DNA from: Doryteuthis pealeii
Taxonomy: Eukaryota > Mollusca > Cephalopoda > Myopsida > Loliginidae
Assembly (NCBI GenBank): GCA_023376005.1
Contig: CM042152.1
Span: 84,319,561 to 84,383,560 of the forward strand
DNA length: 64,000 nucleotides
Reading direction: 5' to 3'
How positions within the stretch are numbered: the first letter of the stretch is position 1; each line of letters begins with the position of its first letter. Shown in pieces: positions 54,875-64,000 of this stretch. Both the position numbers and the translations under genes were made by a program. The notes beneath the pieces are model-generated. The model did not search any database. It saw only the letters and a program-made list of their open reading frames with translations, and was not told the origin of the DNA.

Positions 54875-54947
54875 CTGTCAAAAGAATTCCATCCAAATCA
54901 CCAGAATCCGTTAAATGGGAAGATAAATTGTTGATGTATTCTTCCAA
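54875..54947 (-). CDS. MIOS: MIOS exon
   Basis: The acceptor is TTTTTTTTCAG and the donor TTGACAG|GTTAAG. Length 73 nt in phase 0, encoding LEEYINNLSSHLTDSGDLDG and ILLT plus one base of Gly. GILLTGL across the junction is a conserved MIOS segment. Confidence 0.94.
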
Positions 54948-55033
54948 CTGAAAAAAAAAAAGAAAAAGTGAAAGAAAAATATGTAACAATCATAAAAATG
55001 TTTGACAATATTCAAAAAGAAAAAAAAAATTTC

Positions 55034-56131
55034 AGACCATATGAGCTTTAGGCACCCCATCTGCGATCTCGATTGAAAAGAACATGTTTTTCATTTACAC
55101 CGTCAAAATCCGGGGGGTTTTTAACAGACGATTTTTAGACACATTTTTACAACTTTACACGGGAATAGTTAATTCTTTTGTTAATTAAACGAAGAACACG
55201 TTTTAACACTTTTTCTTTTTACTTATTTAATGTGTTGATTAAACAAAAGAACACGTTTTTATATTAAATACACTTTTTCTTTTTACTTATTTAATGTTGT
55301 TTGTTGATTAACAAAAGAACACGTTTTATATTAAATACACTTTTTCTTTTTACTTATTTAATGTTGTTGTTGATTAAACAAAAGAACACGTTTTTATATT
55401 AAATACACTTTTTCTTTTACTTATTTAATGTTGTTGTTGATTAAACAAAAGAACACGTTTTTATATTAAATACACTTTTTCTTTTGACTTATTTAATGTT
55501 GTTGTTGATTAAACAAAAGAACACGTTTTTATATTAAATACACTTTTTCTTTTGACTTATTTAATGTTGTTGTCCGGTTGTTTGTTAACAGACGATTTTT
55601 AGAGTTTTGTTTTTAAATTACAAAACTAACCCCTAACCCTAACAAAATATTTTTTTAAATAAATACTTTTTAATAAAACTATAAATGAAAGACACGTTTT
55701 ATTTTAAAATAGTTTTTATTTAATCAGAAGAGAAATGCATGCAGATATGTTTATTTCAATATTATTTTTTTATTTACAAAAACTTTAAACAAAAAACAAG
55801 TTTACACGGGAATAGTTGTTGTTGTTAGCCTATGTGAAAAAATTAATTTTGCACTAAAGATAAACTAATATTGTTATTTTTTTTAAAAATAAAACTTAAA
55901 ACGAAAGACATGTTTATTTATTTTCCATGTGCCTCTACAGATAGTTAATATTAAAAAGTATTTATTTCAAAAAATATTTTGCTGGGGTTAGGGTTAGGGG
56001 TTAGTTTTATAATTTAAAAAAAAACTCTAAAAACTATCTGTTAAAGAACAACTGCATTTTGATGGTGTAAATGAAAAACATGTCCTTATGAATTGAGATT
56101 GCAGATGGGGTGCCTAAAGGACATATGGTCT
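55034..56131. mobile_element. Foldback family H, long copy with 8-bp TSD
   Basis: AGACCATATG and CATATGGTCT ends. AAAATTTC is duplicated at 55026-55033 and 56132-56139. It has grown to 1098 bp by a 66-bp tandem array (about 55190-55570, GATTAAACAAAAGAACACG... CACTTTTTCTTTTTACTTAT) and AT-rich sequence. Telomere-like CCCCTAACCCTAAC at 55630 and GGGTTAGGGTTAGGGG at 55985. Confidence 0.9.
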
Positions 56132-56144
56132 AAAATTTCTTTAA

Positions 56145-56300
56145 AACTCAATTTTTTTTAACTCATTTTTTTCTATTTAACCCATAGATGGGACCCTAAC
56201 AGGTACTACCACACCGGATTAGAGTGGACCTGGGAGTAATGGCAATGAAGGGATACTCCACACTCCCCAGAGCTTCAGAATTGAAACTTAACCATAATTA
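56145..56300 (+). repeat. Repeat family C internal part
   Basis: TATTTAACCCATAGATGGGA CCCTAACAGGTACTACCAC and GAGTGGACCTGGGAGTAATG. Confidence 0.8.
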
Positions 56301-56870
56301 TACCTGTTGTGAAGTTCAGAAACACAATTATCTATATACTGATATGCTTGTTCCTAAATCTTCCGTCCATTATCATCCTGCAACACCCTCTGGTTAAGAA
56401 TCAGACCATCCAAATTGTCCAATATGCAATCTGGTATCACTTAATCGCAGATTTCTTATTTCTCCCATTTTATTTCACCCAATCTTTAAAATGAAACATT
56501 CCAAATGGTCTTATATCACTTAAATGCCCAATGTAAAATAAAAATGAATTGAGAAAAAAAAAAAAGAAGTTACACGCTTGTTTTATTTGTAATATTGAAA
56601 TTGTGAGTCATGAAATATATTTTGATAATTTTGATCTTATGTCATCCTGGCCTCCTGCCTTAATTTAGGCTATGTTTTAGCAAGCTCGCATCAGACGAAT
56701 TTCCAGCCCAACTTAGCTAATTTTCCGAGCCATGTTTTCATCACTTTTTTGTAGGCAAATTAATGTAGATATTGTAAACGCCTCTACCCAGATTTTTATC
56801 AGCAAATCAATATAAATATTTTACAACCCCCAACTTTTAAGAAAAAGTGAGAGATTATTATACTTAAGCT
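56301..56870. other. MIOS intron, unidentified
   Basis: No repeat or coding signal recognised. Confidence 0.4.
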
Positions 56871-57115
56871 CTTAACTCTTAATGTCCTATACCGCCTTAT
56901 TCCACCCGACCAGAAGTCACATTCATTTTCCTAATCTGCCCCAAACAATAGCTTTGTTTAAATGTCATATTAAACATATTTAGCAGTCTTTGATTTAAGT
57001 GAAATAACAGGTAACTTTAGATGCAAAGACCATTTTTAGCCATCTTTTGATAAATCCTTATAGGAATGGAGCTCCGGACTTAAAAAAATTCTCAACAGGA
57101 TGTTAAGAGTTTTAA
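56871..57115. mobile_element. TTAA-flanked inverted-end element, copy 1
   Basis: CTCTTAATGTCCTATA at the left and GGATGTTAAGAG at the right. The interior shares AAATAACAGGTAACTTTAGA TGCAAAG with 61427-61661. Confidence 0.7.
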
Positions 57116-57214
57116 GTAAACATATGAAACATTGTAATAATTAAATCATCATACTGTCCTGCTAGTCTGAATAATTCTTTCAAGATAAGTTGAGAAAAAA
57201 CTTTGGTCACTTAC

Positions 57215-57280
57215 TTTGTTATCTGGCAAAAAGGTACAAGCAAAAGCAACACGATCACGAACTGCCATTCCTTTCTCATT
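57215..57280 (-). CDS. MIOS: MIOS exon, 66 nt
   Basis: The acceptor is TCTATTTCAG and the donor AACAAA|GTAAGT. It encodes NEKGMAVRDRVAFACTFLPD NK in phase 0. AVRDRVAFAC is a strongly conserved MIOS motif. Confidence 0.96.
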
Positions 57281-57299
57281 CTGAAATAGAACAAAAAAA

Positions 57300-58184
57300 A
57301 AAAAAAAAAAAAATTAATAATGCTGCAATTTTAGAATATCGGAAATTCCATGAGAATTGTCTTCCCCTGCCACTAGGGGGACAGATAGCCAATGGCATAT
57401 TGGCGCCAAAATCAAAACACTACGTCACTTATCACGGAGCAGTCAACGAGGGAAGTCGCAAAAATAAGCGATCCCTAGACTTACTTATCAAGGATCTGTT
57501 ACTGGAGAGAGGCGTCTAAAACCACGCTCTCTCACTTAGCCCAAAATCAGGGCCTACTTATCACAAACCACGCATTAAGGGTAACGCGGTATTACCGTTC
57601 CCTAAACTTCAACGGCATTAATTCCAGCATACTGTAACGGCGGTTTTAATTGCAAACTGAGAACTAAAACAAGAAACGACCCGTGAAGCTCGCTTTGAGC
57701 CATTCCCTACAACAAATGAACACCTAACAACACAATACCAAGAACTCTTAGAAGATAAGTCTGGTCGCAAATTCCATCTAATTTGCAAACCCCCTTTTGT
57801 TGTTCAACCATTTTATGTAAATCTTTGTACCCTTTTTGTTGTTAACCATTTTATGTAAAACCTTGTAAATGTTGTAATACAAGTGTCTGCATTCTACTTT
57901 TGTGTTTGTTCTTCTTTGTCCGACAATTTGCCAACGATCACGGGGAAATAAAAGCCCCTTCGATACGTAAATACTTTTAAGAATCAACAAAAATGTACAT
58001 CTCTAATAATAAATGCGAATGTCAGTTGGTCTCTTTTTTTCTTTCAATTTTACTCCTGGAGGCTGTGGCTCAACATATCATGCAATTTTGGAATCAGGCC
58101 GACTCTTTAAGCAAATTAGAAACATACAGGGCTGAATCCAGATCTGCTGTTGGAATATTTCTGGTATATATATATTTACCAATC
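57300..58184. other. MIOS intron: unclassified, more complex sequence
   Basis: 57330-57960 is richer in GC than its surroundings (GGCATATTGGCGCCAAAATC, CACGGAGCAGTCAACGAGGG) with a short direct repeat TTGTTGTT(C)AACCATTTTATGTAAA (57798, 57836). It may be an unknown transposon piece, but no family can be named. Confidence 0.4.
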
Positions 58185-58455
58185 CCTCCACACGAGCAGG
58201 ATGCGACACAAGGTCAATTTCTTAAGCGGAGTTTAACAGGTTTGAATTCAGAGTTTTCCTTCTCCTAGACCGGTTGCCTAACCAAGGTTAAAGAGCCCAG
58301 TCTGCCCTACTATTTATCCATAGCTGGAAGGAGAGTAGGATTCATACCTTTCCAAAGGGTATTAGCGCTAAGTGAAATGCAATTGCCATGTCCAGGATTT
58401 GAACTCGGTGCGACGAGTCCATTTCCCATGACTTTGACCATTACACCACGCGCTT
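58185..58455 (-). mobile_element. SINE family B, near full-length
   Basis: From ATCCCTCCACACGAGCAGGA to GGATTTGAACTCGG (B-box region) and ATTACACCACGCG, the complement of the tRNA-like head. Confidence 0.88.
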
Positions 58456-58831
58456 CCTATTTCTGGTATATAAGGTGTGCTACAATACACCACTTAAATT
58501 TATAGACTAGGGAAGGTCACGTGGTTTAAACCTCAGCCCATCAACAGCCATCAAATGTGTGGCTGGTTGACTACTTAATCACTGATACTGAGAGACATCT
58601 ATTTGCAATCACTGATAAAGGACTGTGCAATACTGAGGAGCACCAAGGAATAACCAAAGGATTCTTTACGAAGGATTTCCGCTGGACAAGCGCTCTTGCT
58701 TGAAGCCTAAAGGATGACCCATAAAATCGTAACATCTGCAACCTTGGAATTTTGGATTTCAGAGTTTTAATTACTGTGAATCTCTTTTAGCAATTTTTTT
58801 AGGTGATTTTTTTTAGACAAATTTTCGTTTG

Positions 58832-58864
<33 letters not shown>

Positions 58865-59384
58865 GTTTAATAAAATTTATATGTACTCAATACATTGTTG
58901 GGCGGAGGGGTCCAATGAAGAACTATCCAAAGGAGATTTCTGCCTGATAGGGTGGCTTTTAAAATAGTAAAAATATATAAATATTGTATATACTTTTGCA
59001 GAGATGCTGATAGGTACACGTCCTGCGTCCCTGACTTACAAAATCTAAAAGGATGCAGTAAAATCCTATCCATGCGTCCCAGTGTTTTTCTTTTTTCTTC
59101 CCTCACCATTTCAAGCTAACTGTAAATACAGATCAATAGTTTCTTAGAAACGAATTACACAGGATAGGTTAGGAGTTAGACGGCTTTAGTTGGGACCCAT
59201 AAATTTTCCCAGGGACTCATTCAAAGCAAATATGTGCATCCCAGGACACACTAAATCAAAAAGTTATCAGCTTCACTGAGGATGTAGAAGTCAAATTTGA
59301 TTCATGAAATAATTAATTTACACTTTTGAATTTGAGAAGCCAAAAGTGTTTCCTAGTCTTTCCAATTATGTTTGATGGTTGGTT
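58456..59384. other. MIOS intron: repeat E piece, poly(A), unidentified sequence
   Basis: 58630-58715 matches repeat E (9878-9975). A28-30 at 58834-58861. The rest is not recognised. Confidence 0.6.
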
Positions 59385-59545
59385 GGTTGGATTTTACGGC
59401 ATATCAAATCCTTGGGTTATTTTATGCTTTTGTTTCATTCATTCTTGTTAGGTATTCTTTTTTAACACATTTTTTGTTATCTAGCTAACCCATAGATGGG
59501 ACCCTAACAGGTACTACCACTCCAGGCCAAAGTGGTCTTGGGAGT
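59385..59545 (+). repeat. Repeat family C, internally deleted
   Basis: TTGGATTTTACGGCATATCA, TATTTTATGC and CCCATAGATGGGACCCTAAC AGG. Confidence 0.8.
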
Positions 59546-59559
59546 AATCCACCTACTTT

Positions 59560-59880
59560 ATTTTACTTACTTATCTGTGCAGTAAAGTGGGGAGCTGATG
59601 ATAGATGTGGTGCTCCACCTCAAAAACAATCTCCCTGATCTAGCATTAGTGAAAAGGATAGACTTCCTTGCTGTATGGATGATACCAAAAATAAGCCAGC
59701 CACCTACTTTATTCTACTTACTAATCTGTGCAGTCAAGTGGAGAGCTGATGATAGATGTGGCGCTCCACCTCAAAAACAATCTCCCTGATCTAGCGCTAA
59801 TGAAAAGGGGGATAGACTCACTCACTCACTCACTGTCCGGCTGATACCAACAATAGGCCACTCCACCAATTTTACTTTTT
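59560..59880 (+). mobile_element. SINE family A 3' part, tandemly duplicated
   Basis: Two copies of CTGTGCAGTMAAGTGGRGAG CTGATGATAGATGTGG ... GATCTAGC lie 135 bp apart, followed by the family end CACTCCACCAATTTTACTTT. Confidence 0.8.
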
Positions 59881-60194
59881 TTAAAATTTTTACTACTAAT
59901 GGGACCCTAAATGCATGGTTATTTTTTGAAAATTCCAATTTTTCAATCTTCTTAGCAAAATATTTATTTCAGTTTGAGGAGGTCAATTGTTTGTTCTTTT
60001 TTAACTTTTATTTCTTTTTCTTTTTTCTTTTTTAATTCTGCAAAATCTCAATTGTTTGGGCTTTTTTTTTTTGTTTTTTTTTTTTTATTTTATTTCATTT
60101 TTTTTTTAATTTTAACTGGTTTAACTACTAATAAAAGAAGAAAGGAATCAGAGAATAAAATCAAAAGAAAAAAGAAATTGAAAAAGAGAGAAGG
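59881..60194. other. T-rich to A-rich transition, no gene
   Basis: Poly(T) runs at 60010-60110 followed by A/G-rich sequence leading into the polypurine block. Confidence 0.7.
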
Positions 60195-60615
60195 ACAAAA
60201 AAGTGATACAAAGAAAGGGAGAGGAGAAAGATGGAGGGAGAGATAGGAAGAGAAGAGGGGAAGAGGGGGAAGTGTGTGGAGGGGAAGAGGGAAGTGTGGG
60301 GGAGGGAAGAGGGGGAGTGTGGGGAGGGGAAGAGGGGAGTGTGGGGAGGGGGAGGGGGAGTGTGGGAGGGGAAGAGGGGGAAGTGTGTGGGGAGGGGAAG
60401 AGGGGAAGTGTGTGGGGAGGGGAAGAGGGGAAGTGTGAGGGAAGAGGGGGAAGTGTGGGGAGGAGAGGGGGAAGTGTGGGAGGGGGAAGTGTGAGGAGGA
60501 GGGGGGAAGTGTGAGGAGGAGAGGGGGAGTGTGAGGAGAGGGGGAAGAGTGAGGAGAGGGGGGAGAGGAAGAGTGGGGAGGAGAGAGGAAGAGAGGGGGA
60601 AAGGAAGAGAAAAAA
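60195..60615. repeat. Polypurine tract with GT interruptions
   Basis: Irregular units of GGGGAAGAGGGGGAAGTGTG type over about 420 bases. The encoded Gly/Glu/Val or Pro/Ser/Leu frames are artefacts. Confidence 0.95.
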
Positions 60616-60990
60616 TAACACAGGTGAGTAAATGAAGAGAGAGATTTAGTATAGTCTATCACCTGTGAAATAAGATATAGCTGAATTTTTATTAAAAGTT
60701 CTTTGTTTTTTTCTTCTTTTCTTAGAAAGCTACTCCTGCTTGCGTGTAAAATTCAATCATAGAGGAGCTTTTTTTTATCTTTCCACATTTTATTTTGAAA
60801 ACATGGATCCACATGAATGAATATTAACAATGATGAAATCCAGTCATCAAGAACGTGCAATATCCTTTTCAGTGAATGGGACTTTGGACTCTAAAGCATT
60901 AATTTGCATATTATATTTTTGAAAATTCAAAGTTTTAAAGTTTTTTTTGCAAGATACCTATTTCAGTGGTCAGACTTCATATTTGGGCAG
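60616..60990. other. MIOS intron, unidentified
   Basis: No repeat or signal recognised. Confidence 0.4.
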
Positions 60991-61732
60991 TAGGATAGGT
61001 CAATTTTGGAACTGTAACGTCTCCCATGTGGTGAAAGTTGCAAATTAACAAAAACAATTACCACTCAAAATATTATTCTTTAAAACTTTGCCTTCATTTA
61101 AGGAAATAGATTTCACTCTTTTAAAATGTTATCACTGTTACAGCTTAATTATTAGGTAAAAAGCAGTATATCGGAAGTATCGGTTGTGATGAGGGGGGGG
61201 GGGAGTATTTTCAATTTGAATTCTAGTTATAATATTTTATTTGTTTCGTTTAAAATGACAATCTTTTCTGTTTTAAATATTGAAGTTGCTAAATTTTCTA
61301 ACCAATTTCTAAGCTAAATTTTTCAAAAACAAGGATTTTTCGTGAATTTTAGTAGATGATCTTTGATGCAATTTCCTCAAACAATGGTGTAAGTAAGAGA
61401 TCTAGTTTTTGGTATCAGTATTCATTAACTCTTAATGTCTATAACGCCTCATTCCACCCGTCTGAAAGTCTCGTTCGTTTTTCTAATCCAACCCAAATGA
61501 TAGCCTTTGTTTAAATGTAATATTAAACTTATAAGTCTTTGATTTAAGGGAAATAACAGGTAACTTTAGATGCAAAGGTCATTTTTAGCCATTTTTTTTT
61601 TCATATATCTTTATAGGAATGCTTTGGAATTAGAAAATTCTCAACAGGATGTTAAGAGTTAAACCAATACACAACTTTCAGTGTTTGGAAGAATTTTATA
61701 TTTTTTAAAAAGTGAAAAATCAACCTACCCTA
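60991..61732. mobile_element. Inverted-repeat element family I with nested TTAA element
   Basis: Ends TAGGATAGGTCAATTTT and AAAATCAACCTACCCTA. TTGGGCAG and ATGGGCAG flank it, an 8-bp duplication with one change. Confidence 0.8.
61427..61661. mobile_element. TTAA-flanked inverted-end element, copy 2
   Basis: It lies between two TTAA sites inside a family I element. Ends are CTCTTAATGTC and GATGTTAAGAG. Family I copies at 31158 and 43955 lack it. Confidence 0.75.
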
Positions 61733-61892
61733 ATGGGCAGGTCAGTTTTTTTACTCCATATTTGTTTATTCTTCTTAATTCTGTGAAATCTCTGAGTTGT
61801 AACTTGATTATCAGAGAAATAATAGTAAGAAACACAATGATTATAAAGGATTGTGGAAAAGGTTTACTAAGCAAAGATAAAAGGTGAATGCT

Positions 61893-62135
61893 GGTTTAGC
61901 TCAGTCGGTAGACTGTCCGTCTAGGAACCACAAGGCTCCTTGTCTGATATTGACCCTTGTCAACTCAGCGCATGAGTAGCACAGGGGATCTGTGCAGTAA
62001 AGTGAGGAGCTGATGGTAGGTGTGGTGCTCCACCTCAGATGCAAAAACCATCTCCTTGGTCTAGCAGTAGTGAAAAGGGATTGGACACCCTCACTGTCTC
62101 GTTTATACTGACATGAGGCCACCCCCGATGACTTG
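61893..62135 (+). mobile_element. SINE family A
   Basis: GCTGGTTTAGCTCAGTCGGT head, CAACTCAGCGCATGAGTAGC body, CACTGTCTCGTTTATACTGA and GATGACTTGAGTAC end. The B box is degraded (TGTCTGATATT). Confidence 0.85.
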
Positions 62136-62329
62136 AGTACTTTTTAGGTTTTTGTGTCCAGCTGTATTGTATATAGGAAAAACAGACAATTCCATTCTCA
62201 TTATTTAGGTACTATATCATACTGTTTGTTTGCCTTTTGTTTTGTTTTTATTGTTTTCTTTTAATTTTAACTAGTTTAACTTCTGCATAGTGACTCCTGC
62301 TATTTTGTAAAATCTAACTATAGAGGTGC

Positions 62330-62545
62330 TGTTTGCATTTCACATAACGCTCATACCCTTGGGAAAGGTATGCATCCAACTTTATCCCTCTAGCTATGGG
62401 TAAATAGTAGGGCAGACTCAACTCTTTAAACTTGGCTAGGTAACCAGTCTAGAAGGAAAACTGATTTTAAACCTGTTAAACTCTGTTTAAGAAATTAACC
62501 CTGTGTCGCATCCTGCTCATGTGGAGGGGTTGGTAAGTATATACA
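62330..62545 (+). mobile_element. SINE family B, head-truncated
   Basis: TTTGCATTTCACATAACGCT, ACCCTTGGGAAAGGTATGCA and CATGTGGAGGGGTTGGTAAG. Confidence 0.85.
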
Positions 62546-62630
62546 TTTTATTTGAAAATATTGATCCGTACAAATGGATATTAATAACGAAAGGTCAGAT
62601 CGGAAGTAGGATGTTGCGAAATCAACTTAC

Positions 62631-62812
62631 CAAGACATCCATATAATTGTCCAACTGTGGAGAAGACAAAAAAAAGAACATTGCCCGTAAATAGGGGTTA
62701 GTTAACTGCTGCCGAAAACTGCTGCACATTTTCTGCCAAAGTGCGTCTTTGTTTTCCGTAAAACCGGCAAGTGCCATTCCAACCAAACCCAAACTACTGT
62801 TTGTGTCAGAAT
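62631..62812 (-). CDS. MIOS: MIOS exon (first visible)
   Basis: The acceptor is TTTTCAG and the donor GTCTTG|GTAAGT. Length is 182 nt (2 + 60 codons). It encodes SDTNSSLGLVGMALAGFTEN, KDALWQKMCSSFRQQLTNPY and LRAMFFFLSSPQLDNYMDVL. It belongs to the helical region after the WD40 propeller. The two leading bases need one base from an exon beyond the window. Confidence 0.94.
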
Positions 62813-62909
62813 CTGAAAAGAAAAAAAAAAAAAAAAAATAGATTAAAAAAACAAAGCTGGTTTACTACAGAATTTCAATTATATACACAAGCAAAAAAAA
62901 AAAAAAAAA

Positions 62910-63484
62910 AAAAAAAAAACGCCCTCTGGGCAGTGTAAAAATTAATTTTTGAAAGATTTTTGTCTGAGTGGGTGGGAGTTAAAAATTAAGTGTCAGAGGG
63001 TTTATATAATAAGTAAGTAAAATCATCAAATCTATTAAGGAGTAAAAAAAATAAACCAATTTGAAATGGAAACTTAGTTCTGCCCCCCCCCCAATAAAAT
63101 GTTGAGTGCATCTATTGATTATTAATTATTTTGAATATTTTACACATAAATTTTACACAGGCATTTATTTATTTGTAAACTTTTTAGTTAACCTCTTGAT
63201 ACTGAAAGAAATGACTATTTCTTGTTTGTAAATAATTTTCTCGTAAAACTCTATACGTAGATAACTTTAAATATATATTAGAATAAAATAAACTGTAAAT
63301 AAATATATAATACCAGGCATGGATTTATTAAAATTTATTTTAAAAAACAAGTTTGTATTTTCAAATTTTGAGTGTATAAGGTTGTTCTTTATTCTATGTA
63401 TTGACAATTTTGGCTAATGTGACTTAAGCAGTGACATAGTTTCGGTTACAGACAAATTGAGACCGAATCTCCATTATTAATAGA
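62910..63484 (-). mobile_element. Helitron family B copy
   Basis: The minus-strand 5' end is TCTATTAATAATGGAGATTC preceded by A. The opposite end has the stem GCCCAGAGGGC, then an expanded T/A homopolymer that obscures the final CTRR. The 27375-27767 copy is collinear. Confidence 0.8.
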
Positions 63485-63511
63485 TTTACCAATATTTTGT
63501 GGAGGCCTGTG

Positions 63512-63970
63512 TAATTGTTACCATCATAAAAAATGTACATGGTGACCCGAGTTCAAATCCTGGATGAGACTGCTTGCATTTCACATAGCGCCAATACCCT
63601 TGGGAAAGGTATGAATCCAATTATTCTCCCTCCATCTATCGCTAAATAATAGGTCAGATCTTGGTTAGGCAACTAGTCTAGGAGAAGAAAACTCTGAATT
63701 CAAACCCGTTAAACATCACATAAGGAATTAACCTTGTGTCACTTCATACTTGTGCAGAAAGGTTGGTATATATATATATTTACCAAACCCTCTACATGAA
63801 AAGGATGTTACGCAAGGTCTACTTTTAAGCAAAGTTTAACAGGTTTGAATTCAGAGTTTTCCCTCTCCTAGACTGGTTGCCTTACAAAGGTTAAAGAGCC
63901 TAGTCTGTCCTATTCACCCACAGCTGGAGGGAGAATGCTTGGATTCATACCATCAAGATTTGAACTCGTT
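63512..63970. mobile_element. Two SINE family B copies in inverted orientation
   Basis: The plus copy (about 63512-63768: GAGTTCAAATCCTGGATGAG to GTGCAGAAAGGTTGG) meets a minus copy (about 63780-63970: CCAAACCCTCTACATG to GATTTGAACTCG) across a (TA)n loop, forming a potential 200-bp stem. Confidence 0.88.
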
Positions 63971-64000
63971 CAGCTATCATTGCTAATAAATCTAGTCATC

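Larger units (their letters stand above)
37223..62812 (-). other. MIOS: Gene span: MIOS (GATOR2 subunit), nine visible 3' exons
   Basis: Exons from the 5' side: 62812-62631, 57280-57215, 54947-54875, 47341-47203, 45153-45112, 43625-43454, 41474-41372, 38636-38546, 37295-37223. All borders are AG/GT and all phases join, giving about 312 residues up to a stop codon. The order of recognised segments ([56 protein letters not shown]) is that of MIOS. MIOS is a subunit of GATOR2, which at the lysosome relieves GATOR1 inhibition of Rag GTPases and so promotes mTORC1 signalling. The N-terminal WD40 propeller would lie beyond 64000. Introns of up to 7.5 kb are filled with repeats. Confidence 0.95.

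Overview
This is a eukaryotic, AT-rich, intron-rich window packed with repeats. It most resembles an invertebrate lophotrochozoan, probably a mollusc. The reasons are a secreted VWA plus chitin-binding protein of the kind found in shell matrices (Pif/BMSP-like), tRNA-derived SINEs, Helitrons, a Penelope-like element and degenerate LINEs. I cannot name the species. Only two host genes are visible, and both run off the window at their 5' ends.

Plus strand, 11020-28985: the last six exons of a gene for an extracellular protein. It has a leading region I do not recognise, one von Willebrand factor A (VWA) domain with an intact metal site, a low-complexity linker, a cysteine-containing spacer and four Peritrophin-A/CBM14-like chitin-binding repeats. 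All splice phases agree. Two extra broken exon pieces (a VWA tail at 19045 and a linker exon at 24211) show local exon duplication.

Minus strand, 62812-37223: nine exons encoding about 312 C-terminal residues of MIOS, the GATOR2 subunit that feeds amino-acid signals to mTORC1. They include the C-terminal zinc-binding (RING/zinc-ribbon-like) region, and all splice phases agree. The two genes are convergent, with about 8.2 kb between their stop codons. No functional link between them is evident.

Everything else is repeats. 1-11000: nested mobile elements (a Helitron carrying a Penelope-like fragment and two terminal-inverted-repeat elements), foldback elements, a 26-bp minisatellite and a polypurine block. 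11300-28200 (introns of the VWA gene): LINE fragments, foldback elements with 8-bp target duplications, a mariner relic, a solo LTR, SINEs and Helitrons. 29600-37200: SINE pairs, Helitrons and a large hairpin. 37300-64000 (MIOS introns): many tandem arrays, including a 3.7-kb satellite of about 121-bp monomers, plus further SINEs, LINE pieces and inverted-repeat elements. (TA)n microsatellites recur at element boundaries throughout.
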